Below are positions 7,037-16,756 of a DNA stretch of 64,000 nucleotides, in pieces. The notes beneath the pieces are model-generated. The model did not search any database, was not told the origin of the DNA, and saw only the letters and a list, made by a program, of their open reading frames with translations. The first letter of the stretch is position 1. Every line of letters starts with the position of its first letter. Location: positions 1-64,000 of the forward strand of contig CAKUIF010000001.1 of assembly GCA_934660915.1 (NCBI GenBank), given 5' to 3'. Position numbers and translations under genes: made by a program. This DNA is from an uncultured Olsenella sp. (lineage in GTDB: Bacteria > Actinomycetota > Coriobacteriia > Coriobacteriales > Atopobiaceae).

Positions 7037-10000
7037 CTACACCAGTTTATAGAAGCTGAACGACTGCGCGTCGGTGACGTTGCGAGTATAGAGCTGAACG
7101 TTCGCGCCGCGGTTGGAGTTCGCACCGGCGATATCAAGCCCGAGCGATGCAGACAATGCCGAAACAATGGTCTTTCGACCGTCCTCGCCCTCGATAACGA
7201 TCCACTTCTGGGCCTTCGACCCGTTGGACTCATACTGCTGCACATTTGCGCCAGCAGCAGAAGCGCCACCGGAAACGTCGAGCACTTTACCGCTTCCAAC
7301 GTTGGTGAAGGTCACATAGCCGTTCTCGTCGTGCGAAATCTGCCACTTTTGGGCGTTGGAGAGGTTGACGTCATAAAGCTGTACGTTCGCGGTGTTGTTC
7401 TTTAACCCGCCAGCAACATCAAGCACAAGCTCATCTCTCAGACCGCTCTGGATAACATAGACCCCATCCTCAAGGACAGCGGCGTTATCCCTAGCCCAAT
7501 CGTCCATGCTCTTATACGGCTCCTTGGTCTGGGCGATAAGCCAGCGCTGATTCTCCAGACCGTTGGCCAGGGAGCCCACTACAGCAGTGCCGTTTCCAGC
7601 GCGGTTACCGTCGAGTGTGAGGTACAGACCAGAAGCGACGTTCCTCAAAGTGTAAGATCCGCCCTCGTTGGCGTAAATCGCCCACTTCTGATTGCCGTTG
7701 TCGCCAGAGAAAGCCCACTGCTGAATCTTCGTCCCGGGCATGACGCAGCCGGAATCAACATCAGGGGACTTACCAGACCAGGCGCTCGTGATCGAGTAGA
7801 ATCCATCGTCCTGTTTCTGGATCTTGAACGTCTGGTTCTCTCCGTCGGTCGAGTCCCAAAGCTGAATCCGAGCACCATCACTCTTCGACCATGCCTGGAC
7901 ATCGAGCTTGCGCTTCAGGTCGGTCGCGGTCGTGAAGGTGTAGTAGCCATCGGCAATGTCCGCTTGTCCATCCGCAGAGACCTTCGGGGATGTGATCACA
8001 AAGGTAAACTTCTGCGCCTGGCTGCCATTGGAGCTCCAAAGCTGCACATTCGAACCGTTAGCGGAGGAGCCGTTGCTAACGTCAATCGCAGAAGTCGAGG
8101 ACAACGCAGAGACGATGCTCAAGGTTCCATCGTCATTTGCGGTGATGCGCCATTTCTGGGCTTTGTTGGAATCGGAACCGGTGTATTGCCACACGTTCGT
8201 GCCGCTGTTGGAGTTGCCATATTGGGCGTCGAGGACCTTGCCGCTGCCCACGTTCTTGATTGTCGCGTAGCCGTCGTCGTCGAAGGTAACCGACCACTTC
8301 TGAGCGGCAGTCCCGTTGTAGGAGTAGAGCTGGATATTGGCGCAATCGCTCTGGGAACCGCCGGCGACGTCGAGAACGGACCTTTGGGAAAGAGCGGACT
8401 TGATGATGTACTCCCCCGCCTCGATGGCAGGCTTTTGGTAGTCGCTCTTCGACTGATCGACGAGTCTGTAAGATGTCCCTTCCTTTTTATAGAACTTCGC
8501 AATCGAATCGGTGGCATCCCAGATGGCGATGTCATAGCCCTTTGCAGAGGAAACATCATCAGAAAACTCGACCAAGAAGTTCGAGTGCCCCGAAACCGCA
8601 AGAGCCTTGACCGCGGAATCGGTCGAATCAGTAATCCGCGAAGACCAGTAGTCCATATCGCTGTACTGCGGCTGGGCAAGACCTTGGGCCTTCGTCATCT
8701 CGAACATACCCTTGGCCATGCCGGACGGAACGCTGGCATACGTGCTCGACTGATAGCCGGAAAGGTAGATATCGGGGTTGAAGAACAGAATCAGCTCGGC
8801 GGCAACAGAGGAATCGACGTCAGTGATGCCAAGATCCTCGAGCTGCTTGACTTTGTTCGGATACAGAGATGAAGGCGTTCCAGGGTGGCCCTTGTAGTAG
8901 TACTCGTACGAATCGCCGTAATACAGCTGCGCAAAGCGGGCGTACTCGGAGAACGACTGCTCGCTCGTCACGCGGGTTCCGAGGAACATCATGACGTCCT
9001 TGCCGTTCTCTTCGGCGGCCTTGAAGTAGCCGTCGTTGAAGTTGTAGAGGGCCTTAAACTCAGCGGTATTCTGCTCGCTCGGCTGGATATTGGTCTTCAG
9101 CAGATTGGAGATATTCACCTGCACAAGCTTGTCGTTAGTCTGAACGGCCTTTCCGAAGGCATTATCGTCGCCGCTCGACTTAATCAAATCCTTACGAGCC
9201 ACCCACCACTGGGCGTTCGGTTCGGCATCAACAAGAGCCCATAGATAATTGTTCGCGTAATCCCAGCTCTCAAAAGCCGAGTCGATCTTGCCATTACGAT
9301 AGGCATCTTGTTTCGCCGTATTCCACTCATCGATCATCCGGGAATTTACGGATAAATTTTCGGCGGAGCTGTACACATCGCCAAATTTTACCGATGAGAA
9401 AGACCCATCGGACATGAGGTAAATCTTGTACTGATCGGAAGGAATCTTGTTTGCATAAATGACCCTCTGAACAAGACCAGCGTAATAGTCAACGCAATAC
9501 AAGTTAATATTCGATGAGCTGTCCAACTCCATAAGATCATGAACATAATCCGCAATCACGCTTGCTCGGTTGCGAAACAGGGAAGACGCTGCATCAAAAT
9601 CCCCGGGCTGATAGCTAACATCAGACTCAGTAAGATAAGGAATGCTATACATGCCATAAAGACCAGCAGAAGCCTTGGGAAGATTATCCCAGTCATACGA
9701 ATTAGCACGTTCAAGCATGGCAATGACCGGACCCGTGCTTCGAATGCTCTGGTCTCCCCACAAATTAAGAGAGAAGAACGTTACAGGCAGCGTCGCGCTC
9801 ACGGGCGAGATATTGTAGGTATCAGCAGTAACTCCCACGGAAATTGAGTCGCCAGTGTATACAACCTGGCCCTCGAGCAAGTACTCAGTCTTAACGTTGA
9901 ACTTACCGTAATTGCCGAAGTCAACTTCAAAAGAATCGGCGTTAATGTCAGCAAGCTTCCGCTCGAATGATACCTCACGCGTTACGCCCCCCTTATAGAC

Positions 10001-10327
10001 AACCTGAGCGGTTACGCGGACGGCATCAGCCTTTCCGGTATTACACAGATAAGAGAACTTGTCATTCGAAATCACCACGTTGGTAGTATTCCGCAGTGGC
10101 ATAGCAGTAATAGCCCAAACATCTGAATCATCTGCCGCAACAGTAGAGATCTCAGTGGCATCATCTTCATAGGCAACGGCATCTGGCTCGGAAGCCGGGG
10201 GATTCGTTGTTGAATCCAACTCAGGCTCAGCTATAGACATAACAGGAAAGCACAGTAAACAGACGAGTATCAATGGATAGAACGATTTGGTTCTCGCAAT
10301 TTTTCGCCGATTATAAAAATGCTTCAC
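7037..10327 (-). CDS. Secreted protein with sialyltransferase-like domain and RICIN arrays
   Basis: 1096 aa. GTG 10327 follows AGAGGT and gives a signal peptide (basic VKHFYNRRKIARTK, then a hydrophobic core ending near SIAEP). Residues about 65-180 look like a beta-rich domain. Residues about 180-620 hold three short motifs described for bacterial sialyltransferases of GT38, GT52 and GT80: a D-G motif (MSDGSFSS, 305-312), an HP motif (YKGHPGTP, His481-Pro482) and a serine motif (GYQSSTY, 524-530), in the right order. Residues from about 635 to the end are RICIN-type repeats with NGT/S-x-AQ-x-W cores. A glycosyltransferase-like fold outside the cell is unusual, because nucleotide sugars are cytoplasmic. 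The domain may be a lectin, a transferase using another donor, or may act before export. Family assignment is an inference from motifs. Confidence 0.7.
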   Translation of the reverse strand: MKHFYNRRKIARTKSFYPLILVCLLCFPVMSIAEPELDSTTNPPASEPDAVAYEDDATEISTVAADDSDVWAITAMPLRNTTNVVISNDKFSYLCNTGKADAVRVTAQVVYKGGVTREVSFERKLADINADSFEVDFGNYGKFNVKTEYLLEGQVVYTGDSISVGVTADTYNISPVSATLPVTFFSLNLWGDQSIRSTGPVIAMLERANSYDWDNLPKASAGLYGMYSIPYLTESDVSYQPGDFDAASSLFRNRASVIADYVHDLMELDSSSNINLYCVDYYAGLVQRVIYANKIPSDQYKIYLMSDGSFSSVKFGDVYSSAENLSVNSRMIDEWNTAKQDAYRNGKIDSAFESWDYANNYLWALVDAEPNAQWWVARKDLIKSSGDDNAFGKAVQTNDKLVQVNISNLLKTNIQPSEQNTAEFKALYNFNDGYFKAAEENGKDVMMFLGTRVTSEQSFSEYARFAQLYYGDSYEYYYKGHPGTPSSLYPNKVKQLEDLGITDVDSSVAAELILFFNPDIYLSGYQSSTYASVPSGMAKGMFEMTKAQGLAQPQYSDMDYWSSRITDSTDSAVKALAVSGHSNFLVEFSDDVSSAKGYDIAIWDATDSIAKFYKKEGTSYRLVDQSKSDYQKPAIEAGEYIIKSALSQRSVLDVAGGSQSDCANIQLYSYNGTAAQKWSVTFDDDGYATIKNVGSGKVLDAQYGNSNSGTNVWQYTGSDSNKAQKWRITANDDGTLSIVSALSSTSAIDVSNGSSANGSNVQLWSSNGSQAQKFTFVITSPKVSADGQADIADGYYTFTTATDLKRKLDVQAWSKSDGARIQLWDSTDGENQTFKIQKQDDGFYSITSAWSGKSPDVDSGCVMPGTKIQQWAFSGDNGNQKWAIYANEGGSYTLRNVASGLYLTLDGNRAGNGTAVVGSLANGLENQRWLIAQTKEPYKSMDDWARDNAAVLEDGVYVIQSGLRDELVLDVAGGLKNNTANVQLYDVNLSNAQKWQISHDENGYVTFTNVGSGKVLDVSGGASAAGANVQQYESNGSKAQKWIVIEGEDGRKTIVSALSASLGLDIAGANSNRGANVQLYTRNVTDAQSFSFYKLV

Positions 10328-10353
10328 CGATACACCTCTAAACAAAAAAATAC

Positions 10354-10389
10354 GCCTGAACGAGAACTTAGTTTAAGTCTCGTTCAGGC
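10354..10389 (-). terminator. Intrinsic terminator after the GT2 gene
   Basis: Perfect 12-bp stem, 10354-10365 with 10378-10389, loop 12 nt. On the minus strand it is followed by TATTTTTTTGTTT. It lies about 100 nt after the stop of the 10492-11430 gene and just before the start of the next gene, so the giant RICIN gene probably has its own promoter or is reached by read-through. Confidence 0.88.
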
Positions 10390-10491
10390 TTAAATTAGTA
10401 AAGAATTAATCGTTATCCGTAAGCGAGCGCTTCGACTCGACAGAAGGAAAGCATGCCGCGGCAAAAACAAAAAGCTGCGTCATGTCGACTC

Positions 10492-11430
10492 TTACTTGTT
10501 GTCGTATTCCTTGATTACACGGAGTTCCCAATCACGTCGATTTCCTTTTACCACAGTATCCAGAATCAAACCACATACGAGCATAAGGGCGCCCAAACCA
10601 CAAAACGCCACTGCAAGAATTGCAGTCGGAAACCTGGGGACAAGTCCAGTTGAGGCAAACTCTGAAACCACAGGGATTCCAAGAGCCAGCCCAACGATAA
10701 AAAACAGCAGGGCCAGCAACGAGAAAAATCCTAGAGGCTTGTAATCCTTGAACAGCGAGAAAATCATTTTCAGAACTTTAATGCCGTCAGAAACGGTATT
10801 CAGTTTGGATTCCGAGCCCTCGGGACGATCACGATAATCAATGGGAACCTGAGCAATTCGCCAGTTCTTATCGACGGCATGAATTGAAAGCTCAGTTTCA
10901 ATCTCAAAACCCGGAGACAACACCGGCAACGTTTTAGCAAACTCACGGTTGAAGGCGCGATACCCAGTCATGACATCGGTGTACTCGAAGCCATAGAGGA
11001 TCTTGATGAGCCACCTCACGAGATCATTGCCGAAACCGTGACCAGCGCGCTTGTTTTCCGCGGCATAGGTCCCATTCGAAAGTCGGTCCCCCACCACATG
11101 GTCCGCGGTGCCATCAAGAATAGGCGCAACGACCTCTCGAACCTGCTCGATCGGATATGTATCGTCGCCGTCAACCATCACATAGCAATCGGCATCGATA
11201 TCACGAAGCATCTGACGAACGACGTTGCCCTTACCCTGACGCCCCTCGTGAACCACAACAGCACCATGTTCTGCCGCTATCCGAGCCGTGTCATCAGTGG
11301 AATTGTTGTCATAGACGTATACCGTAGCCTCTGGTAAGTACTTGCCAAAGTCATCACATACTTTTGCAATGGTCAATGACTCGTTATAGCAAGGCACGAG
11401 AGCAGCTACGCTCTTCCCCTTTAAGCTCAT
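10492..11430 (-). CDS. Polyprenyl-phosphate glycosyltransferase (GT2, DPM1-like)
   Basis: 312 aa. The N-terminal GT-A domain has VPCYNE, the DNNSTDDT strand and the DGDDTYP acidic motif that binds metal and nucleotide sugar. Residues about 230-300 form two membrane helices (FFSLLALLFFIVGLALG and the later AVAFCGLGALMLVCGLIL), as in bacterial enzymes that load a sugar onto undecaprenyl phosphate. It lies 30 nt after the GlfT2-like gene on the same strand, so the two probably form one transcript ending at 10354-10389. The exact sugar is not visible from sequence. Confidence 0.85.
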   Translation of the reverse strand: MSLKGKSVAALVPCYNESLTIAKVCDDFGKYLPEATVYVYDNNSTDDTARIAAEHGAVVVHEGRQGKGNVVRQMLRDIDADCYVMVDGDDTYPIEQVREVVAPILDGTADHVVGDRLSNGTYAAENKRAGHGFGNDLVRWLIKILYGFEYTDVMTGYRAFNREFAKTLPVLSPGFEIETELSIHAVDKNWRIAQVPIDYRDRPEGSESKLNTVSDGIKVLKMIFSLFKDYKPLGFFSLLALLFFIVGLALGIPVVSEFASTGLVPRFPTAILAVAFCGLGALMLVCGLILDTVVKGNRRDWELRVIKEYDNK

Positions 11431-11460
11431 ATCGATCCTTATCCTGTTTGCAAAACTGAA

Positions 11461-13329
11461 CTAGATGCCGAGGTACTTTTTCCAGAACTCAACGGAAGTC
11501 ATAGACGGTCTTGCGTCCGAATAAGCCTTCTTGAGCTCCTCGTCACGACGCGAAAGCTCTTTCATATCCGCTTGGAAGCGCTTGCTGAGATCAGAGTAAC
11601 GCCCCTTATCTTTGTGACGAATAACGGCCTTGCGGTTCGGGATGTCGATGGAGACAATGGTGTCGACGCCCCTGATCTTGCCAAAAGGAGCGGCCCAACC
11701 AACGTTGTCAATGACGGCAACGCCGGCCTTTTTGACGCCTGGAGCGACTCTGTGCCCATTGCGAGAGATCTTGAGAAGCCGTACGCCATTGGTGGTAATT
11801 GGCAGGTCGCGGAACAGTTTCCACGTCGTAAGCCGATCAGGGTCGATGCCAAGTTCAGAAAGCTCACCGCGCAGATCCTCAATCGGCGAAAGCTTCTCCG
11901 AATTCTTATTGGCATCCATGAAGGCCTTCTGGGCTACAGGCCGCATAATCCACTCTGGCCCCTTGAGGAAGTCCTCAATGCCCTGAAGAATCAACTCGGC
12001 GTTCTTATAGTTGAATTTTTCAATCTCTAAGACAAAAGCGTTGCGAATCTGCTTACGAAAATCCGCAAGGGGCGCGAAATCACTGACATATTGGTCAATC
12101 AGGCAATTGCGCGTCATCTGGTAGCGTTCCTGAGCCGCGTTGTAACGCATGTGGAACGAGAGGTGCCAGATGCAGATGCCATTCATGGTCATGAACTTGG
12201 GCTTACAGCGCCTGCTGTACTCAGCATCGTCACCGCGAACGAAGATAGGAAGAGGAAGACCATTCTTCTCAATCTGAGTCATCGGAATAACGCAGTACCA
12301 CCAGGCGGCATAGTGCTGCTCCTGGTCCTCACACTTCGGCATATAGCTTGGGATGTCAAAAGACTCATTGTTGACGACGTCATGAAGGACATCCATTCGC
12401 GCGACTGGCTTGATTGGGTGGAAGCAGCCATCCATCCCCACAAAACCCATCTCTTCCCAGCGAATATACGGTTCATCCATGTTCATCATGGCGCCGGACA
12501 CAAAAGCGTCCCTGTATTCGTCGTTGACGAGGCACAGCAGATTATAGGTGCGCTTAACGCTCTCGGTAGAGACGAGGACGTCGTCGTCCATAAGCAGGAC
12601 ATGTGTCGCCCTCGGCTGCTGTTCCATAGCCTCAATCATGCCACGGGCAAAGCCGCCGGCTCCACCCGCATTATCGTTAGGATGTATCGTAACGCCATCA
12701 GACGCAAGCGCACCGGCGTTAAGGGTACGACCGTTATCGACAACGTGCATATGGAAGTGACCGGCGATGTGGTCACCGGACCCGAGGATCTCTTTCTTGA
12801 CAAGCCCGATGTTGCGGGTGATATAGTCCTCTTTTTTGAACGTCGTGGTGCAAAGCGCAAGCTCGACATTACGAATCTGCTCATCCTCGACATACGCGGA
12901 ATAGTACGAATTTCGGATGCAGACATCACCCTCAGTTTCAAGCTTAAAGGAGACGACAATGTCCTTATCGACTGCAGCGAGGTCGATGTCGAACGTCTGC
13001 CAGTCAGCGGACTCCATCACCTTTACCTCAACACCCGGAATGGGCTCAGCATAGTAGCTAAACGAATCGGCACGAGTTTGGAAGATGGTGCAAGAAGCGC
13101 CTTTAAGCTCGAGGTGAAGGGAGAACTTCTGCGCCGTTGTGTATTTACGCCATTTCTGAATCGACAGCGCGTTGAAGAAGGTCATGAAGTCATGGGTCGC
13201 TGGCCCCCCGAGGAGCCAAGCATCATCAACCTGACGCCAAGGACGCGTAGAGCGTAGCAGCATCATCGGAGAACCGAGAAATTGGGGGTCATCAGATAGA
13301 AGGATATTAGCAATCTTAAATTTAGTCAT
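11461..13329 (-). CDS. GlfT2-like galactofuranosyltransferase (GT2)
   Basis: 622 aa, close to the mycobacterial GlfT2 length. It has an N-terminal beta-rich domain (1-170) and a GT-A core. Key sites line up with GlfT2: NDNAGGAGG (218-226), MDDDV (247-251, metal and donor binding), the WWY acceptor-site tryptophans (343-345), GDDAEY (366-371, catalytic base region) and WHL (388-390). GlfT2 polymerises galactofuranose from UDP-Galf onto a lipid-linked acceptor, so this gene and glf together imply a galactofuran or Galf-containing surface polymer. The ribosome site is weak (GGATTTT). It heads a two-gene unit with the GT2 enzyme downstream. Confidence 0.88.
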   Translation of the reverse strand: MTKFKIANILLSDDPQFLGSPMMLLRSTRPWRQVDDAWLLGGPATHDFMTFFNALSIQKWRKYTTAQKFSLHLELKGASCTIFQTRADSFSYYAEPIPGVEVKVMESADWQTFDIDLAAVDKDIVVSFKLETEGDVCIRNSYYSAYVEDEQIRNVELALCTTTFKKEDYITRNIGLVKKEILGSGDHIAGHFHMHVVDNGRTLNAGALASDGVTIHPNDNAGGAGGFARGMIEAMEQQPRATHVLLMDDDVLVSTESVKRTYNLLCLVNDEYRDAFVSGAMMNMDEPYIRWEEMGFVGMDGCFHPIKPVARMDVLHDVVNNESFDIPSYMPKCEDQEQHYAAWWYCVIPMTQIEKNGLPLPIFVRGDDAEYSRRCKPKFMTMNGICIWHLSFHMRYNAAQERYQMTRNCLIDQYVSDFAPLADFRKQIRNAFVLEIEKFNYKNAELILQGIEDFLKGPEWIMRPVAQKAFMDANKNSEKLSPIEDLRGELSELGIDPDRLTTWKLFRDLPITTNGVRLLKISRNGHRVAPGVKKAGVAVIDNVGWAAPFGKIRGVDTIVSIDIPNRKAVIRHKDKGRYSDLSKRFQADMKELSRRDEELKKAYSDARPSMTSVEFWKKYLGI

Positions 13330-13823
13330 AGATAAAATCCATTCAACGCTGTGGAATCATTCGTTTAGCGAGTCAATAACAGAAGCTATTTTAGCCCAAA
13401 CAATTGGGACAGAAAAACCCGCCCCCCTGCATTGAAATCGAGCGTACGAATCTTCTGTAAACCCTCGAGTACAAATATTGTCCAAGGGGTCGCAATGGCT
13501 AAAACACCTTGACATAATACGGCATACAGACGGGATATCCCCGGCATCAGTGAGCAAATGCCTCTGCCTGTTTCCTGCGGCGCAAAATCGCGAACAAATA
13601 TGGGGCAGGAACGGGACGGCAAACACAATCGAACTGGGGGGCCGAAAATTATTCGCCTCGAAAGACAAATACGAGGACCTGCTCGGCAGGATTGAAACGC
13701 ATAAGAATAGCTATCGACAACTACAAGATGCCATTAGCGACACTACCCCCACCCCAATCTAGACGGATCGCCATGGTTGCCCACAGATTTATCCAAAACA
13801 TTGACATATCAAATCAAAAATTA
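13330..13823. other. 494-nt gap without a convincing gene
   Basis: AT content rises across this gap. Short open frames exist on both strands, but none has a good ribosome site or a recognisable product. The plus-strand frame 13478-13762 ends in a hydrophilic helical stretch and could be a remnant. The gap marks the left edge of the AT-rich accessory stretch that ends near 19.4 kb. Confidence 0.5.
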
Positions 13824-14950
13824 TTACATATGTATGGTTTTAAATCGATCAATTAGAAGGCAATAGAATTTGTCAATGAGTTTATAAACTATCTTATCAA
13901 TCACAATTGATGCAATAAATGATATGATGAAAATCGTTAACAATCTACTGAGCGGGGCCTCTATTATGGCAACTAAACCATTAGGCTGTGCAGTACCATA
14001 AATATTGTTTAAACACAATGTGCAGAAATACGGGTTTAAATGAATCAAATAGACATAAAACTTTTGTTTAGCAATTTTCCTCACAATATCATTGATTCGA
14101 CCAGGTAATCGTGATTTCCCACACTTCACCACATGGCTAAAAAAAGCAGAACCGGCAATCACGGAGAATAACGGTGACGCTCCAGAACCCGCGCCAAACA
14201 AATTAATCGGGTAATTGAAGTGCTGCGTCAGCCAATTATCGCTCCGCACAAAAATGGATCCGAGAAACGTAAAGAGGAAACAAACCAAAACGATCAGAAG
14301 AGTAATTCCAAAAGATAAAGGTTTTTGCCCTGTATCGACTTGACGCCTAATAATGCAGCCAATTAAATAAATAACGAATAAATATAGAACATCCGTAAAA
14401 TTTGATATTGATGGGTTGACTAGTTTCCAAACAAAAACAACGGCAAACAAAGCACCTGTAAACCTCTTTAGCTCATTGCAATTCAGCGAACTGCAGAAGA
14501 TATTGATAAAGGGGCAAAATATAAGGAGCGTGATATACGCAGTTGCATACCAATATTGATTATAAATAATAGGAAATATAGATTGAAGAAAATCAAGAAA
14601 GCTAGGGCCAGTCTTATTCGAGAATGCAGCAAATAAAAAGCTGGAAACAAAAAAGGGCATCGTAACCGCGATGACCCTCAACCACGTGTGAATGATATTC
14701 TGATAAAAAGATTTTTTCTGTCGCTTGCAGAGAAAGTATGCGCTGATTAGCGTAATACGGTTACTCCAACCTGCCCAAAGATATCAATTGTCTGCCACAG
14801 AGCACCTTTCCAAGAAAACACCTCTGCCATATCCGTTTTGTAGATCCATGGTCCAAAGGCGGCGACATGAGCAAGTACAATGCCAAACATGGAAACGATA
14901 CGCAATAGTTCAATGCAAGGATTTCTTTCCTGCTGCTTTTCCAATGCCAT
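13824..14950 (-). pseudogene. Acyltransferase-3 family O-acyltransferase, frameshifted
   Basis: ATG 14950 follows a GGAG ribosome site and opens an N-terminal part (NPCIELLRIVSMFGIVLAHV) with the family's Arg and His, running to GQVGVTVLR and a TAA near 14750. The next frame continues directly with LISAYFLCKRQKKSFYQN and then the remaining membrane helices to 13824. Joined, the two pieces make an intact-looking family member of about 370 aa, so a single frameshift lies near 14750-14765. This family O-acylates surface glycans. The gene could be broken, phase-variable, or carry a sequencing error. It lies 13 nt after the GT-C-like gene on the same strand. Confidence 0.8.
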
Positions 14951-14963
14951 TAATAGCTCCGAT

Positions 14964-16529
14964 CTAGTTTATAAAGCAAGAGAATACTTGATTGAATTCA
15001 TTCCAAAGATCGGGATTCAAACTATAGACACCGTCGTATCTTCCAGGTGAAAACAAGGAAAAGCAGAACAAGACCGAGGAAATAGTAAGCAGACAGATAC
15101 AGCTTGCATTAAATATGGTTTTGAAGACAAAGAGTTGCTGAATATTATTAATTTCTAACAGCATCTCTTCAATTCCAAGGTAATTAACCGCAACGCACAG
15201 CATTATCAGGAGTCCAAAATCACCAAAATATCTCGTTGATGCACCGACGCTCTTGCAATCAATGAGCAAAACAACAATACCTAGCAGAAACGAAATGCCG
15301 CCAACAGCCCACAAGCTATTTGCTGTATTCCTGCGTAACAAAAAAGGAAGCGCAAGGGTAAGTAGGGATATTGGAACTAGGATAAAATAGCCACCAAAAG
15401 TTGGGTCAGCTGGAGCCCAGCCAGAAGATAAATCTAGTTCCGCCTTTTGGATAAACGGAAACCCAGAGCTGAACGACGGTGGCTGTATCGTCATGCTATA
15501 CAACACGTTGCTGAATGTTTTGCTAGACATCAAATAAGATGTCATATCAAATCCTGTTAAATTGTAATAGGCACCAAAATCAATAATTGATCCAAATCTA
15601 ATATAGTTATAAGCAAGAAGCGGTGCAGCAACAATAGGAATTGGCGCAACCGCACATAGCGTTTCACCCATACCCTTACGAGAAAACAAACGCCGAGTCT
15701 TTACTATTTCTTGCCAAAACAAGGGGAAGGCAATAAAGCAAGCGACCATGAATTGAGGCCGACATCCCAAGTTAAGCATCATCAATATCGAGCCAATAAA
15801 GAGCGATAAATGTGATTTTTCATCATTTTGTAAACGTAGCTTAGCGCGAAACCAGAAACTCAGCCCTAGTGCAGTCACACACACGGAGGACAAGACCGGA
15901 ATGGCATAGACCCTTGAAGCGAAAACAGACTCGAAAACGTTACTTCCCCCGACAAGAATGGAGAATACCACAGCCTCCTCGAGACTGAGATCGTGCTTTT
16001 TCTTTGCCGAGCCAACGCAAAATGGCAGCTTTATTAGATTTCGAGAGAGAAACGCTAGAGATAGTATGGCCGCAGCCCCAATCATCAACACTCCGTTGGG
16101 TGTTGAGAGCCAACGACCCGTAACAAACTGATACGGAATAAAGAACAGCAGGGCTGGTACAACTCCAAAATAGCAATAATATCTTCCGTTATAGAACGCG
16201 TGATCCCAAAAGATGGGGCAGGATTCGCTCCCTATTGATGATCGAGCTGCGAAATCATACGGATTGCTCAAATTTAGAAGCTCGTCAGGGACGGGCAAAT
16301 CAAGCCAAAAATGCCCATGAATAATCGCGTCTCCCAACCGAGCATATTGCTCGTTATCCCAGTAATGGTTGAAACCTTGTACGAACGGGTTTCCAACTAG
16401 AGTTACCGAAGATTTATTAAGAACATGAACAAAAAACAGCGAGGTTAACGCAAGAAACACCATCATGAGCAAAGGTAGGCTTTGCCTCATTCGCGTCACT
16501 CGCGAACGGTCGGTAGACAACACGCACAT
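14964..16529 (-). CDS. Polytopic membrane protein, GT-C glycosyltransferase-like
   Basis: 521 aa with about ten or more hydrophobic helices. After the first helix there is a long extracytoplasmic loop with YWDNEQYARLGDAI, LSNPYD and FWDHAFYNGRYYCYFG, a layout typical of GT-C type membrane glycosyltransferases that use polyprenyl-phosphate sugars. ATG 16529 is preferred over the upstream TTG because GGAG lies 7 nt before it. It precedes the frameshifted acyltransferase by 13 nt, so the pair probably formed a glycan decoration unit. The gene is AT-rich relative to flanking regions. The substrate is unknown. Confidence 0.65.
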   Translation of the reverse strand: MCVLSTDRSRVTRMRQSLPLLMMVFLALTSLFFVHVLNKSSVTLVGNPFVQGFNHYWDNEQYARLGDAIIHGHFWLDLPVPDELLNLSNPYDFAARSSIGSESCPIFWDHAFYNGRYYCYFGVVPALLFFIPYQFVTGRWLSTPNGVLMIGAAAILSLAFLSRNLIKLPFCVGSAKKKHDLSLEEAVVFSILVGGSNVFESVFASRVYAIPVLSSVCVTALGLSFWFRAKLRLQNDEKSHLSLFIGSILMMLNLGCRPQFMVACFIAFPLFWQEIVKTRRLFSRKGMGETLCAVAPIPIVAAPLLAYNYIRFGSIIDFGAYYNLTGFDMTSYLMSSKTFSNVLYSMTIQPPSFSSGFPFIQKAELDLSSGWAPADPTFGGYFILVPISLLTLALPFLLRRNTANSLWAVGGISFLLGIVVLLIDCKSVGASTRYFGDFGLLIMLCVAVNYLGIEEMLLEINNIQQLFVFKTIFNASCICLLTISSVLFCFSLFSPGRYDGVYSLNPDLWNEFNQVFSCFIN

Positions 16530-16756
16530 TTTGAGACTCCGAATCAATTAGGTCGTTGCTCTCAAAAATATATTACAAAGGCTCTCTTAACATGCAGATG
16601 CCTTCACCATTATTTAGCTTTATTCGACATACCCAGCGACCCCGTAATAACTGCATAAAGGTTGGCTATAAAGCACGCTGCGTCGAGACGACTCAAGCAG
16701 AGGGGGTAAGGAGCGCGGGAGACAATTTGGATTGTATTAGGCCGTCTTCTTTCATC

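Noticed and set aside
6931..7299. N-terminal extension of the CotH-type protein
   Set aside because: It would overlap the next gene, lacks a signal peptide at its start, and a good ribosome site and signal peptide begin at 6930.
12091..13257. 388-aa plus-strand frame opposite the GlfT2-like gene
   Set aside because: The minus-strand protein has all catalytic motifs; the plus frame has none.
13478..13762. Plus-strand 94-aa frame between the GlfT2-like and acyltransferase genes
   Set aside because: It needs a TTG start without a ribosome site and resembles no family I know; at most a remnant.
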